Shown here: in pieces, positions 9,203-17,577 of the stretch
Position numbering within the stretch: position 1 is the first letter of the stretch
How the letters are laid out: every line of letters begins with the position of its first letter
Assembly (NCBI RefSeq): GCF_001955695.1
Contig: NZ_CP019236.1
Coordinates: 1,426,001-1,490,000, forward strand
Direction: 5' to 3'
Source of the DNA: Rhodoferax koreense
Lineage (GTDB): Bacteria; Pseudomonadota; Gammaproteobacteria; Burkholderiales; Burkholderiaceae_C
DNA: 64,000 nt
The notes under the pieces: generated by a model
What the model was told of the DNA's origin: nothing
Database searches by the model: none
Seen by the model: only the letters and a program-made list of their open reading frames with translations
Program-made: the position numbers and the translations under genes

Positions 9203-10023
9203 GCGGCTTCGAGCACGGCCCGCGCCACTTCGGCGAAACCCGCGCCGCGTTCAGCCTCTGTGATGTAGCGCGGCAGGTGCTGCAGGCTGCTTGCGAAGCG
9301 GCGCACATTGGCCACGCCCACGGCATGGGGCAGCGTCTGGAACATCAACTGGTCGTTGCTCGAGTCGCCGACATAGACCCAGCGGTCGAGCTCCGCGTCC
9401 AGATTGCGGCCGTACAGCGTGCGCACAGCCCAGCGTGCGCCTTCGAGCTTGTCGTGCGTGCCGAACCAGCCGTTGATGTGGATGCTGCTGACCGTGGCAT
9501 GCATGCCTTCGGCGCGCATGATGGCCACCACCTGCGCGATGGCTTCGGGTGGCAGCGTGTGGCATTCGTTGTGGTCGACGGCCATGTCGGTCTCGCGGCC
9601 CCAGGAGTCCTCGGCCAGCCGCGCGGCCGGCACCTCGCGCCGCAGCCGTTCGGCCACGCGCCGCATGCGCGCGAAGTTGACCCGGCGCGTTGCTTCATCC
9701 TGGAGGTATGTTTTTGATAGCGCCTCACGCCCGTCTTGTAAGCGCTGGAGGCCGATTTGGCTTGACATCTGCAGCAGCACGGCGCCGTTTTCCGCCACGA
9801 TGGCGTCCACCGGCCAGGCGGTGGCGAAGGGTTCGCTCCAGCCCGTCGAGCGGCCGGTGATCGCCAGCACGTGCAACCCGGCCGCGCGCAGATCGGCCAG
9901 CGCCCGCAGCGCATCGGGCGTGATCGCGCCGTCGGTGGTGAGCGTGTCGTCGATGTCGGTCATCACGCCGACGATGTGGCGGCGTGCCGCGAGCGGCCAG
10001 TCAGCCAGGGGCCGCATTCCCAT
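9199..10023 (-). CDS. HAD-superfamily (IIB type) phosphatase with an in-frame repeat insertion
   Basis: 274 residues. Motif I is DIDDT (D23, D25), motif II is ITGRS, and motif III/IV is VGDSSND, with a Cof/sucrose-phosphatase-like cap between. These are sugar-phosphate or phosphoglycerate-type phosphatases; substrate unknown. It starts nine bases after the prfC stop and should be co-transcribed with it. Residues about 85-108 (starting MSSQIGLQRLQDG) are encoded by a sequence resembling an intergenic repeat of Comamonadaceae (9700-9768), an unusual insertion between the first motifs and the cap. The catalytic motifs are intact, so the protein may still fold. Confidence 0.87.
   Translation of the reverse strand: MGMRPLADWPLAARRHIVGVMTDIDDTLTTDGAITPDALRALADLRAAGLHVLAITGRSTGWSEPFATAWPVDAIVAENGAVLLQMSSQIGLQRLQDGREALSKTYLQDEATRRVNFARMRRVAERLRREVPAARLAEDSWGRETDMAVDHNECHTLPPEAIAQVVAIMRAEGMHATVSSIHINGWFGTHDKLEGARWAVRTLYGRNLDAELDRWVYVGDSSNDQLMFQTLPHAVGVANVRRFASSLQHLPRYITEAERGAGFAEVARAVLEAA
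9700..9768. repeat. Dispersed repeat inside the HAD phosphatase gene
   Basis: AT-richer block with the hallmark pieces TTTTTGATAGCG and AGCGCTGGAGGCCGATTTGG, which I recognise as a repeat usually found between genes in Acidovorax, Polaromonas and Variovorax-like genomes. Here it keeps the frame and adds about 24 residues. Related copies seem to occur at 42165-42232, 54504-54556 and, degenerate, near 21655-21700. Confidence 0.6.
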
Positions 10024-10032
10024 CGGCCTGGT

Positions 10033-11661
10033 TCAGCCCGCGGACTGCAGCGCCAGCCCCGCGTGCTCGCGCAGCGGATGGAAATGGATCTTGGGAAAGC
10101 GTTCCTGCGCCAGCCGCACGTCGTAGGGCGAGGTGCACAGGTAGGCCAGGGTGTCGGCCGCATCCTGCGCCATGCGCATCGGATAGGCGTCGGTGAAGGC
10201 GCGCAGTTCAGCCGGGGTGTCGGCGGTGATCCAGCGCGCGCCGGTGTACTGGCAGCCTTCGAGGCGCACGTCGGCGTCGTATTCGGCCTTGAGGCGGTGC
10301 TGCACGACTTCGAACTGCAGCTGGCCCACGGCACCGAGCAGCATCGGCCCGCCGACGCTGGGACGGAACACCTGGATCGCGCCTTCTTCGCCCAGTTGCG
10401 CCAGGCCCTGCTGCAGTTGCTTGGTCCGCAGCGGGTTCTTCAGCACCACGGTCATGAACAACTCGGGCGCGAAGAAGGGCAGGCCGGTGAACTGCAGGCT
10501 GGCGCCGTCGGTGATGGTGTCGCCCAACTGCACGCCGCCGTGCGTGGTGAAGCCGATGATGTCGCCGGCATAGGCCTCGTCCACGGCTTCGCGGCGCTGC
10601 GACAGGAAGGTCACGACCGAGGTCGGCCGCAGTTCCTTGGCGGTGCGCTGCACCTTGAGCTTCATGCCCGGCGTGTACTTGCCCGAGGCCATGCGCACGA
10701 AGGCGATGCGGTCGCGGTGGTTGGCGTCCATGTTGGCCTGCACCTTGAACACCACGCCGGCAAAGTTCGGGTCTTCGGGCTGGATTTCCTTGGTCACCGG
10801 CTGGCGGTTGACGAGCGTGGTGCTGGTGCGTGGCTGCGGCGATGGTGCCAGGTCGACCAGCGCGTCCAGCACTTCCATCACCCCGAAGTTGTTCACGCCG
10901 GAGCCGAAGAAGACCGGCGTCTGCTTGCCGGCCAGGAAGGCCTCGCGGTCCCAGGCGGGCGAGGCGCCGGCGGCGAGTTCCATGCTCTGCTCGGCGGTCT
11001 CGAACTCGTAGCCGAAGCGCTTGAGCAGCGTGTCGCGGTCGGCCAGCGGGATGGTTTCGAAATCCTGCGGCAGCCGCTCCTGGCCGGAGTCGAACACCGT
11101 CATGGTCTGCGTGCGCAGGTTCATGATGCCGCCGAAGGTCTTGCCCTGGCCGACCGGCCAGGTCATGGGCACGCACGGCATGCCGAGCTCGCGCTCGATC
11201 TCGTCGAGGATGTCGAGCGGCTCGCGCACTTCGCGGTCCATCTTGTTGACGAAGGTGATGATCGGCGTGTCGCGCTGTCGGCAGACCTCGATCAGGCGGC
11301 GCGTCTGCGCCTCCACGCCGTTGGCCGCGTCGATCACCATCAGCGCCGAGTCCACGGCGGTCAGCACGCGGTAGGTATCTTCCGAGAAGTCCTTGTGGCC
11401 GGGCGTGTCGAGCAGGTTGATGACGTGGTCGCGGTACAGCATCTGCATCACCGAGCTGGCCACCGAGATGCCGCGCTGCTTCTCGATTTCCATCCAGTCC
11501 GAGGTGGCGTGGCGGCTGGCCTTGCGCGCTTTCACCGAGCCGGCGATCTGGATCGCGCCCGAGAACAGCAGCAGTTTTTCGGTGAGCGTGGTTTTACCCG
11601 CGTCCGGGTGGGAAATGATCGCAAAGGTGCGACGGCGGCGGGTCTCGAGGGCGAACGACAA
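10033..11661 (-). CDS. prfC: Peptide chain release factor 3
   Basis: Translational GTPase that recycles RF1/RF2 after peptide release; 542 residues, normal for RF3. G1 is SHPDAGKTTLTEK (K23), the switch region has SDWMEIEKQRGIS, G3 is LLDTPGHKDFSEDTYR and G4 is NKMDRE. No ATG fits the family N terminus. The best start is TTG at 11661, giving MSFALETRRRRTF, with GGAA six bases upstream. The frame is open further upstream, but that part is unrelated in sequence. The HAD phosphatase follows directly. Confidence 0.95.
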   Translation of the reverse strand: MSFALETRRRRTFAIISHPDAGKTTLTEKLLLFSGAIQIAGSVKARKASRHATSDWMEIEKQRGISVASSVMQMLYRDHVINLLDTPGHKDFSEDTYRVLTAVDSALMVIDAANGVEAQTRRLIEVCRQRDTPIITFVNKMDREVREPLDILDEIERELGMPCVPMTWPVGQGKTFGGIMNLRTQTMTVFDSGQERLPQDFETIPLADRDTLLKRFGYEFETAEQSMELAAGASPAWDREAFLAGKQTPVFFGSGVNNFGVMEVLDALVDLAPSPQPRTSTTLVNRQPVTKEIQPEDPNFAGVVFKVQANMDANHRDRIAFVRMASGKYTPGMKLKVQRTAKELRPTSVVTFLSQRREAVDEAYAGDIIGFTTHGGVQLGDTITDGASLQFTGLPFFAPELFMTVVLKNPLRTKQLQQGLAQLGEEGAIQVFRPSVGGPMLLGAVGQLQFEVVQHRLKAEYDADVRLEGCQYTGARWITADTPAELRAFTDAYPMRMAQDAADTLAYLCTSPYDVRLAQERFPKIHFHPLREHAGLALQSAG

Positions 11662-11813
11662 GGTGATTTCCAGAACAGGTGCAGGGTGGCCGTGGCGCGG
11701 CGGCCGAAGGCCGGGCCCGGGCGCGCAGGGCGCGAAGGCCATCTGAGCCCTCGGTGAGCGCCCGGGCGGAACCCCGGATTTTACCAAGGCGGGTGGCGTG
11801 CCGCGACCGTTGC

Positions 11814-12737
11814 CTACGCGTCGACCACCCAGTCGGCCTCTCGCCGCACCGCGCCCACGCGCACGAGCTCGAGCAGCAGGCCGTGCAGCCAGGACTCGGC
11901 CGGTGCGTCGTCGAAGAAACGCCGCCGCAGCGTCTGCAGGTAGGGTGTCTCGGCCACCCAGCACTGCAGCGCGGCATATTCCACCCGCTGCAGTTCGAGC
12001 AGCTTGAACTTCAACAGCACCTTGGCGGCGTGGTTGGCGTGCTTCTTCGGATCGCCGATGAAGCCTTCCAGCCGTTTGCGTGCGAAGGCCAGCGAACGCT
12101 GCACGTCGGTGAACACCTTGCCGTGGCCCGGCACGACGGTGGCCGGTGCCAGGCGCTCGATGAGGTCGAGCGTGGCCGCGACCTCGTCCATCGCGGCGAT
12201 GCCGTCGAGCTCGGGGAACACCACGCCGAAGCCGGCTTCCCACAGGGCGTCGGCCGACAGCAGCAGTTTCGACGCGGGCTCGAACAGGATCACCGAATGG
12301 TGGTCATGGCCCGGTGCGGCATGGACCTGCCAGGCCAGGTCGCCGAGGCGGATCTCGTTGCCGGGCTGCAGCACGGCTTCGAAGTGGAATCGCGGGCAGT
12401 TCTGCCCGGTCGGCGTGTAGCTCAGCGCCTCGGGGTTCCAATCGGCCACGAAGGCGGCCTGGCCCGGTGGGATGTGGGTCTGCATGGCCGGATACGCGGC
12501 CTGCAGCGCGGCATTGCCGCCGCAGTGGTCGCTGTGCAGGTGGGTGTTGAGCAGCAGGTCGAGCGGCCGGCCGCCCAGCGCGTGGGCCACGAGCGCCACG
12601 GTCTGTGGCGCATGGGTGCAGTAGCCGCTGTCGACGAGCGCAGCGCCCGAGCGGCCCTGCACCAGGATGTTGTTGGCGGAGAGCCAGCCGCGTTCCAGGA
12701 CGGTGACGCCGGCCGGCAATGAAGAGGGATTCGTCAT
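11814..12737 (-). CDS. MBL-fold metallo-hydrolase
   Basis: 307 residues of the metallo-beta-lactamase fold. The zinc-binding motif THLHSDH is at residues 65-71, followed by later ligands in APGHDHHS, SADALWEAGFG (Asp) and VVPGHG. The C-terminal extension of about 90 residues is helical, as in the lactonase/glyoxalase-II-like group often seen beside acyl-CoA ligases in these bacteria. Substrate unknown. The gene follows fadD on the same strand (27 bases), so it may serve acyl-thioester metabolism; that is inference. Confidence 0.88.
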   Translation of the reverse strand: MTNPSSLPAGVTVLERGWLSANNILVQGRSGAALVDSGYCTHAPQTVALVAHALGGRPLDLLLNTHLHSDHCGGNAALQAAYPAMQTHIPPGQAAFVADWNPEALSYTPTGQNCPRFHFEAVLQPGNEIRLGDLAWQVHAAPGHDHHSVILFEPASKLLLSADALWEAGFGVVFPELDGIAAMDEVAATLDLIERLAPATVVPGHGKVFTDVQRSLAFARKRLEGFIGDPKKHANHAAKVLLKFKLLELQRVEYAALQCWVAETPYLQTLRRRFFDDAPAESWLHGLLLELVRVGAVRREADWVVDA

Positions 12738-12764
12738 GCCGCGAGCCTACCAGCCCGCGGCGGC

Positions 12765-14453
12765 TTATCTGCCGATGCGCAGTTCGCGGCGCAGGATCTT
12801 GCCCACGTTGCTCTTGGGCAGGTTTTCCCGGAACTCGATGCTTTTCGGCCGCTTGTACCCGGTAAGGTTGGCGTGGCAATAGGCCAGGACGTCGGCTTCG
12901 GTCAGGGCCGGATCGCGCCGCACCACGAACACCTTGATGGCCTCGCCCTGGGCTGCGTCGGCCACGCCGATGGCCGCGCACTCCATCACGCCGGGGCACA
13001 GCGAGATCACGTTCTCCAGCTCGTTCGGGAACACGTTGAAGCCGCTGACCAGGATCATGTCCTTCTTGCGGTCGACGATCCTGAAATAGCCGCGCTCGTC
13101 CATCACGCCGATGTCGCCGGTGCGCAGGTAGCCGTCGCTGGTGAAGGCGCGCGCGTTCTCTTCGGGCTGGTTGTAGTAGCCCGGCGTGACGTTGGGGCCG
13201 GCGATGCAGATTTCGCCAGGATCGCCCGGCCCGAGCGAAAAGCCTTCATCGTCCTTGATGACCATGTCGATGCCGGGCAGCGGCAGGCCGATGGTGCCGC
13301 TGAAGTGCTTGGCGAGCACCGGGTTGTTGGTGCCGATGGCGCAGGTCTCGCTCATGCCCCAGCCTTCGACCATCGGGCAGCCCGTGGTTTCGAGCCACAG
13401 CCGGGCCGTGCCTTCGGAGGCCGCCATGCCACCGGCCTGGGTGACGCACAGGTGCGAAAAATCCACCGTCTTGAAATCTGGATGGTTCAACAGCGCGTTG
13501 AACAGGGTGTTGACCGCGGGCAGCAGGTGGAACGGCCGTTTCTTGAGCGTGCGGATGAACTTGCCGATGTCGCGCGGGTTCGGGATCAGCGTCATGTGCG
13601 AGCCGAGCCGGATCGCCAGGAAACACAGGTTCAGCGCGAAGATGTGGTAGAGCGGCAGCGCGGCGATGCTGTTGATCTTGCGGGCGTCGCCCACGCGCTC
13701 CAGTGCCGGTGAAAACCAGGCCTCGGACTGCAGCGTGGCGGCCACGATGTTGCGGTGGGTGAGCACCGCGCCCTTGGACAGGCCGGTCGTGCCGCCGGTG
13801 TATTGCAGGAAGGCCACGTCGTCGAGCGTGGCCGGCACCGCCTTGAGCGGCATCGCCGCCCCTTCGCCGACCGCGCGGTTGAACGGCGTCACCGTGATGC
13901 CGCCGGCCAGCGGCAACTGGTAGGCCGGCACCATCTTGGCGATGTGGCGCACGGCGAAGGTGATCCAGTGGCCGTAGGCGAAGCCGAGCAGATCGCCCAT
14001 GGCCGCCATCACCACGTGCCGCACGGCCGTGCGTTCGATCACGGCCTCGAGCACCTTGGCAAAATTCTCCAGGATCACGATCGCGGTGGCGCCGGAATCG
14101 ACGAGCTGGTGCTCGAGTTCGCGCGGCGTGTACAGCGGATTCACGTTCACGCAGGTGTAGCCTGCGCGGATCACCGCGGCCATGGCCACCGCGAACTGCG
14201 GAATGTTGGGCAGCATGATCGCCACGCGCGCGCCCGGCGCCAGGCCCCGGGATTGCAACCAGGCGCCGAGCGCGGCCGAGAGCTTGTCGAGTTCGCCGAA
14301 ACTCATCCAGTGCTCGAGGCACACGGAAAACGGGCTGGCGGCATGCTTCTTGAACGATTGCTCGAGCAACTGCGTCAACGAGCCGAACTGGTGGACGTCC
14401 ACCTCGTGCGCCACGTTCGCGGGGTAATTCTGCAGCCAGATCCTGTTTTGCAT
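12765..14453 (-). CDS. fadD: Long-chain fatty acid-CoA ligase
   Basis: AMP-forming acyl-CoA synthetase, 562 residues, close to E. coli FadD length. The ATP/AMP motif YTGGTTGLSKGA is at about 218-229. The FACS signature around 436-470 includes GYLRTGDIG and VDRKKDMILVSGFNVFP. The catalytic lysine lies near the C terminus in LPKSNVGKILRREL. It activates long-chain fatty acids for beta-oxidation or lipid synthesis at the inner membrane. The ATG at 14453 is preceded by AAGGAG, which sits in the loop of a perfect hairpin (14454-14474). The MBL hydrolase follows. Confidence 0.95.
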   Translation of the reverse strand: MQNRIWLQNYPANVAHEVDVHQFGSLTQLLEQSFKKHAASPFSVCLEHWMSFGELDKLSAALGAWLQSRGLAPGARVAIMLPNIPQFAVAMAAVIRAGYTCVNVNPLYTPRELEHQLVDSGATAIVILENFAKVLEAVIERTAVRHVVMAAMGDLLGFAYGHWITFAVRHIAKMVPAYQLPLAGGITVTPFNRAVGEGAAMPLKAVPATLDDVAFLQYTGGTTGLSKGAVLTHRNIVAATLQSEAWFSPALERVGDARKINSIAALPLYHIFALNLCFLAIRLGSHMTLIPNPRDIGKFIRTLKKRPFHLLPAVNTLFNALLNHPDFKTVDFSHLCVTQAGGMAASEGTARLWLETTGCPMVEGWGMSETCAIGTNNPVLAKHFSGTIGLPLPGIDMVIKDDEGFSLGPGDPGEICIAGPNVTPGYYNQPEENARAFTSDGYLRTGDIGVMDERGYFRIVDRKKDMILVSGFNVFPNELENVISLCPGVMECAAIGVADAAQGEAIKVFVVRRDPALTEADVLAYCHANLTGYKRPKSIEFRENLPKSNVGKILRRELRIGR

Positions 14454-14474
14454 GCCTCACGCTCCTTGTGAGGC
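14454..14474 (-). promoter_or_regulatory. Hairpin presenting the fadD ribosome-binding site
   Basis: Immediately 5' of the fadD ATG the minus strand reads GCCTCAC-AAGGAGC-GTGAGGC: a perfect 7-bp stem with the Shine-Dalgarno AAGGAG in the 7-base loop. The stem abuts the start codon. It could act at the RNA level on translation, or at DNA level as a 21-bp inverted-repeat operator. Confidence 0.6.
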
Positions 14475-14557
14475 ATTCTGGGCACGGGCGCTACGGTCGC
14501 GTTACCGGGCTTGTCCTAGGTGAGACCGGGCCGCCGTCCCGCAGGCGACAAGCCTTC

Positions 14558-15268
14558 TCAGCCGCAGTGGCTCAGGTGGCGCGCCGTGGGTGGCAGTACC
14601 GAGATGGTTTCCACCAGCTGGCGGATGGTCTCGCAGCGCGTCTTGAGCCGGATGCTGCGCAGCTGGCTGCGCACGGTGGAGATCTGCACGTGGTGCAGCG
14701 TGGCGATCTCGCGCGGGCGCAGACCGGTGCAGACGGCCGCGAGCACGTTGCCCTCGGCGCCCGTCAGGCCGCGTTCGCGCGCGAACAGCGCCACCGTCGA
14801 ACTGTCGCAGAGCTGGCGTTTGGAGAACACCAGCAAGGCGTGGCCGTTGCCGGCCGCCGTGGACAGCGGGACCACGGCCACCGACGGCGCCACGCTGTCC
14901 ACACCGAGCGCGAGCAGGCCGCGCATGCCGGTCTTGGCGCGCTGCAGGGCGCGATCGAGCTGACCCGCGTTGCCGCGCTGCACGGTGGCCAGGCGGCCGT
15001 GCGCGCCGCACAGGCCGGTCTGCACGTTGCCCGGGGCCGACATGGCTTCATGGGCCAGGCCGTTGGCGAAGCGGAGCTGCCGCGTGTCGATGTGCACCAG
15101 GGCGAGGCCATAGGCCACCTGCTCGAGTGCGGCGGTCAGCAGGGCCTCGGCGGCGATCTCGGGCTTGTGGGCGGGCGCGGAATGGGAAAACGGCAGGGGC
15201 GGGGCGACGGTGATGGGATCGAAGGCGTTGAAACTGGCGAGGCCTTCCTCAAGGCAGACGTTCAGCAT
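14558..15268 (-). CDS. LuxR-type helix-turn-helix transcriptional regulator
   Basis: 236 residues. The C-terminal ~65 residues form a GerE/LuxR HTH (LTGAEGNVLAAVCTGLRPRE, then ISTVRSQLRSIRLKT). The N-terminal ~165 residues resemble a PAS-like sensor found in orphan LuxR regulators (LVHIDTRQLRFANGLAHEAM) and do not look like an autoinducer-binding domain. I start it at ATG 15268 because AGGAG lies seven bases upstream; an earlier in-frame start would lack a site. It lies between fadD and a divergent Crp/Fnr gene. Signal and targets unknown. Confidence 0.85.
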   Translation of the reverse strand: MLNVCLEEGLASFNAFDPITVAPPLPFSHSAPAHKPEIAAEALLTAALEQVAYGLALVHIDTRQLRFANGLAHEAMSAPGNVQTGLCGAHGRLATVQRGNAGQLDRALQRAKTGMRGLLALGVDSVAPSVAVVPLSTAAGNGHALLVFSKRQLCDSSTVALFARERGLTGAEGNVLAAVCTGLRPREIATLHHVQISTVRSQLRSIRLKTRCETIRQLVETISVLPPTARHLSHCG

Positions 15269-15536
15269 GGCTTTACTCCTTGTGATCCGCGCGCCTGCGG
15301 GTGCAGGCAACAGGCCGTCGAAAGTGGCGGCCCGCTTCCTCCGCGCGGTAAAACAAGCTTAGGCGGCACAGGGTTTTGATTTGGTGTTCGGGTGCCACGC
15401 ATTTTGTGATGTGTGCACTGCCCGGGGAGGTGCCCGCAGGAGCAAACCCGCGTGCGGCCGAGATGCCGGTTTTTCCATCCATGGCGTCCAACGGCGCGGC
15501 GATGCGCCAGAATGGCGGCGAAAATTCCGCTGCACC
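15269..15536. promoter_or_regulatory. Divergent promoter region of the LuxR-type and Crp/Fnr-type regulators
   Basis: A 268-base gap between two divergently transcribed regulator genes. It must hold promoters for both, but I cannot point to convincing -35/-10 pairs or a clean TTGAT-N4-ATCAA Fnr box. The stretch around 15375-15415 is AT-richer than its surroundings (TTTTGATTTGG, CATTTTGTGATG) and is the likeliest promoter area. Confidence 0.4.
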
Positions 15537-16343
15537 ATGCCCACCAAGTCCGAAAAAAAAAGCCTTCCGGCGCTCTCCGAGCGCCCTAATCTTGCAACCG
15601 CGGAAGACGTACCGCGTTTCCCCCCCTGCGCCGACTGCGCGCTGCGTAAGAGTGGCAGGTTCACGCCGATCACGGTGACCGAGCTGGCTTTCGTCCAGGA
15701 TTTCCGCCATGCCAACCGGGTCGCGCCTCCGGGCACGGTGCTGATCCGCGAAACCTCATCCGAGGGCAAGCTCTACACGCTGTATGCCGGCTGGGCGTTC
15801 CGCTACAAGACGCTCAGCGATGGGCGGCGGCAGATCCTCAACTTCCTGCTGCCGGGCGATTTCATCGGCCTGCAGCAGCATTTCAACGATGGCGCGGCCT
15901 ACGGGGTGGAGGCGCTGACTTCGGTTTCGTTGTGCGCCTTCCAGCAGAACGGCCTGATGGACCTGTTCAAGGCCTTGCCGGCCCTGGGCTTCGATGTCAC
16001 CTGGCTGGCCGCGAGCCAGAAGAACGTGCTCGACGAGAACCTGCTGACCGCGGGGCGTCGCAATGCCACCGAACGCGTGGCCACGTTGCTGTTGCAGTTG
16101 TTCCAGCGCGCCGAACGGGTGGGACTGGTGGTGGATGGCGCGATCGAGTTCCCGCTGAACCAGCAGCATGTGGCCGACGCGCTTGGCCTGTCGCTGGTCC
16201 ATACCAACAAGACCATGCGCCGCCTGCTCGGCCTCGGCCTGTACCGCATCGAGGGTGGGCGACTCGAGCTGCTCGACCGCAAGGCGCTGAGCCGCATCGC
16301 CGACCACGACGACGGCGCCCTGCGCCCGGTGCCTCTCATCTGA
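15537..16343 (+). CDS. Crp/Fnr-family transcriptional regulator
   Basis: 268 residues. The N-terminal beta-roll (about 45-160) resembles cyclic-nucleotide-binding domains, including LYAGWAFRYKTLSDGRRQIL and LLPGDFIGLQQ. The C-terminal winged HTH has NQQHVADALGLSLVHTNKTM. A C31-x2-C34 pair in PPCADCALR resembles part of the Fnr iron-sulphur ligand set, but the further N-terminal cysteine of Fnr is absent, so it is probably not a canonical oxygen-sensing Fnr. Start chosen at ATG 15537 (MPTKSEKK), since the upstream extension has no ribosome site. Confidence 0.87.
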   Translation: MPTKSEKKSLPALSERPNLATAEDVPRFPPCADCALRKSGRFTPITVTELAFVQDFRHANRVAPPGTVLIRETSSEGKLYTLYAGWAFRYKTLSDGRRQILNFLLPGDFIGLQQHFNDGAAYGVEALTSVSLCAFQQNGLMDLFKALPALGFDVTWLAASQKNVLDENLLTAGRRNATERVATLLLQLFQRAERVGLVVDGAIEFPLNQQHVADALGLSLVHTNKTMRRLLGLGLYRIEGGRLELLDRKALSRIADHDDGALRPVPLI

Positions 16344-16378
16344 AGCGTGCCGGCCGCGTCGACGGCGGCCGAGGGGGC

Positions 16379-16807
16379 TTATTTTTTCAGGCTATCGCGG
16401 ATTTCGCGCAGCAGGACGATGTCTTCCGGCGTAGGCGCCGGGGCGGCGGGCGCGGCTTCCTCGGTGCGCTTGAGGCGGTTGATCTGCTTGACCATCATGA
16501 AGATGATGAAAGCCAGGATGATGAAATTGACGGCCACGGTGATGAAGTTGCCATAGGCCAGCACCGGAACGCCGGCCTTTTTCAGGTCGGCCAGGTTCAT
16601 GGCCGTGCCCGCCGGTGGTGTGCCGAGCACGATGAACCAGCTCGAGAAGTCGATCTTGCCGAAGACCAGCCCCACGATCGGCATGATGAGGTCGCCGACG
16701 ACGGAGTCCACGATCTTGCCGAATGCGCCGCCGATGATGACACCGACGGCCAGGTCAATCACGTTGCCCTTGACGGCAAATTCCTTGAATTCCTTCATCA
16801 TTCCCAT
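16379..16807 (-). CDS. mscL: Large-conductance mechanosensitive channel
   Basis: 142 residues, the normal length of MscL, which opens at high membrane tension to release solutes during osmotic downshock. The N-terminal amphipathic helix and pore-lining TM1 are clear ([20 protein letters not shown]), followed by the conserved [17 protein letters not shown]2 ([20 protein letters not shown]) and a short charged C-terminal helix ending in REIRDSLKK follow an Ala/Pro linker. Start at ATG 16807, with AAGGA seven bases upstream. Divergent from petABC. Confidence 0.97.
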   Translation of the reverse strand: MGMMKEFKEFAVKGNVIDLAVGVIIGGAFGKIVDSVVGDLIMPIVGLVFGKIDFSSWFIVLGTPPAGTAMNLADLKKAGVPVLAYGNFITVAVNFIILAFIIFMMVKQINRLKRTEEAAPAAPAPTPEDIVLLREIRDSLKK

Positions 16808-16894
16808 AATTTTTTCCTTGACGTGGTTTGTCTCGAGCGGTTGTCTATTGTCCACATAATCGGGGTGGAAGCACATGCCGCCCGGGCGTTCGCG

Positions 16895-16924
16895 TTGAGT
16901 TTGGTGTAAGCGCTCAGCTACAAT
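16895..16924 (+). promoter_or_regulatory. Putative petABC promoter
   Basis: TTGAGT (16895-16900) and TACAAT (16919-16924) separated by 18 bases, 43 bases before the petA start. A good sigma-70-type match by eye. Confidence 0.6.
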
Positions 16925-16967
16925 CCCAGGTTGACCCCAACAGCGATGATCAGATTGAGGATTCCCC

Positions 16968-17567
16968 ATGAGTGAGACCCAAGTCGACACCAGCAAAAGG
17001 ACGTGGATGATCGCGTCCGGATGTGCCGGTGCCGTAGGCGGCGTGGCTGTTGCCATCCCTTTCGTCAGCACCTTCAGCCCGTCGGAAAAGGCCAGAGCGG
17101 CCGGCGCCGCCGTCGAAGTGGACATCTCGGCCATCAAGCCCGGGGAAAAGATCACCGTCGAATGGCGGGGCAAGCCGGTGTGGATCGTGCGGCGCACGCC
17201 CGAGCAGGTCGCGAACCTGCCGAAGAACGATCCGCTGCTCGCCGACCCCAAGTCCGAACGCAAGCCAAGCGAACTCACGCCGGAATACGCGCGCAACGAA
17301 GGCCGGTCCATCAAGCCGGAAATCTTCGTTGCCGTCGGTATCTGCCCGCACCTGGGCTGCTCGCCTTCCGACCGGTTCCAGACCGGTGCCCAGCCGTCCT
17401 TGCCCGACTCCTGGGAAGGCGGTTTCCTCTGCCCCTGCCATGGCTCGACCTTCGACATGGCCGGCCGTGTGTTCAAGAACAAGCCCGCGCCAGACAATCT
17501 GGAGGTGCCGCCGCACATGTACATGTCCGACAGCCGCCTGCTGATCGGCGAAGACAAGAAGGCTTGA
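16968..17567 (+). CDS. petA: Ubiquinol-cytochrome c reductase, Rieske iron-sulphur subunit
   Basis: 199 residues; the Rieske protein of the cytochrome bc1 complex, passing electrons from ubiquinol to cytochrome c1. It has a charged N terminus (KRTW) and one membrane helix/Tat-type anchor (about 12-35), then the periplasmic Rieske domain. Cluster ligands are C126 and H128 (CPHLGC) and C155 and H158 (CPCHGS); C131 and C157 make the usual disulphide. First gene of petABC, with 10 bases to petB. Confidence 0.97.
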   Translation: MSETQVDTSKRTWMIASGCAGAVGGVAVAIPFVSTFSPSEKARAAGAAVEVDISAIKPGEKITVEWRGKPVWIVRRTPEQVANLPKNDPLLADPKSERKPSELTPEYARNEGRSIKPEIFVAVGICPHLGCSPSDRFQTGAQPSLPDSWEGGFLCPCHGSTFDMAGRVFKNKPAPDNLEVPPHMYMSDSRLLIGEDKKA

Positions 17568-17577
17568 GGCACATACC

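Noticed and set aside
9871..11757. 628-codon plus-strand frame over prfC
   Set aside because: prfC is clear on the minus strand; this frame lacks domains.
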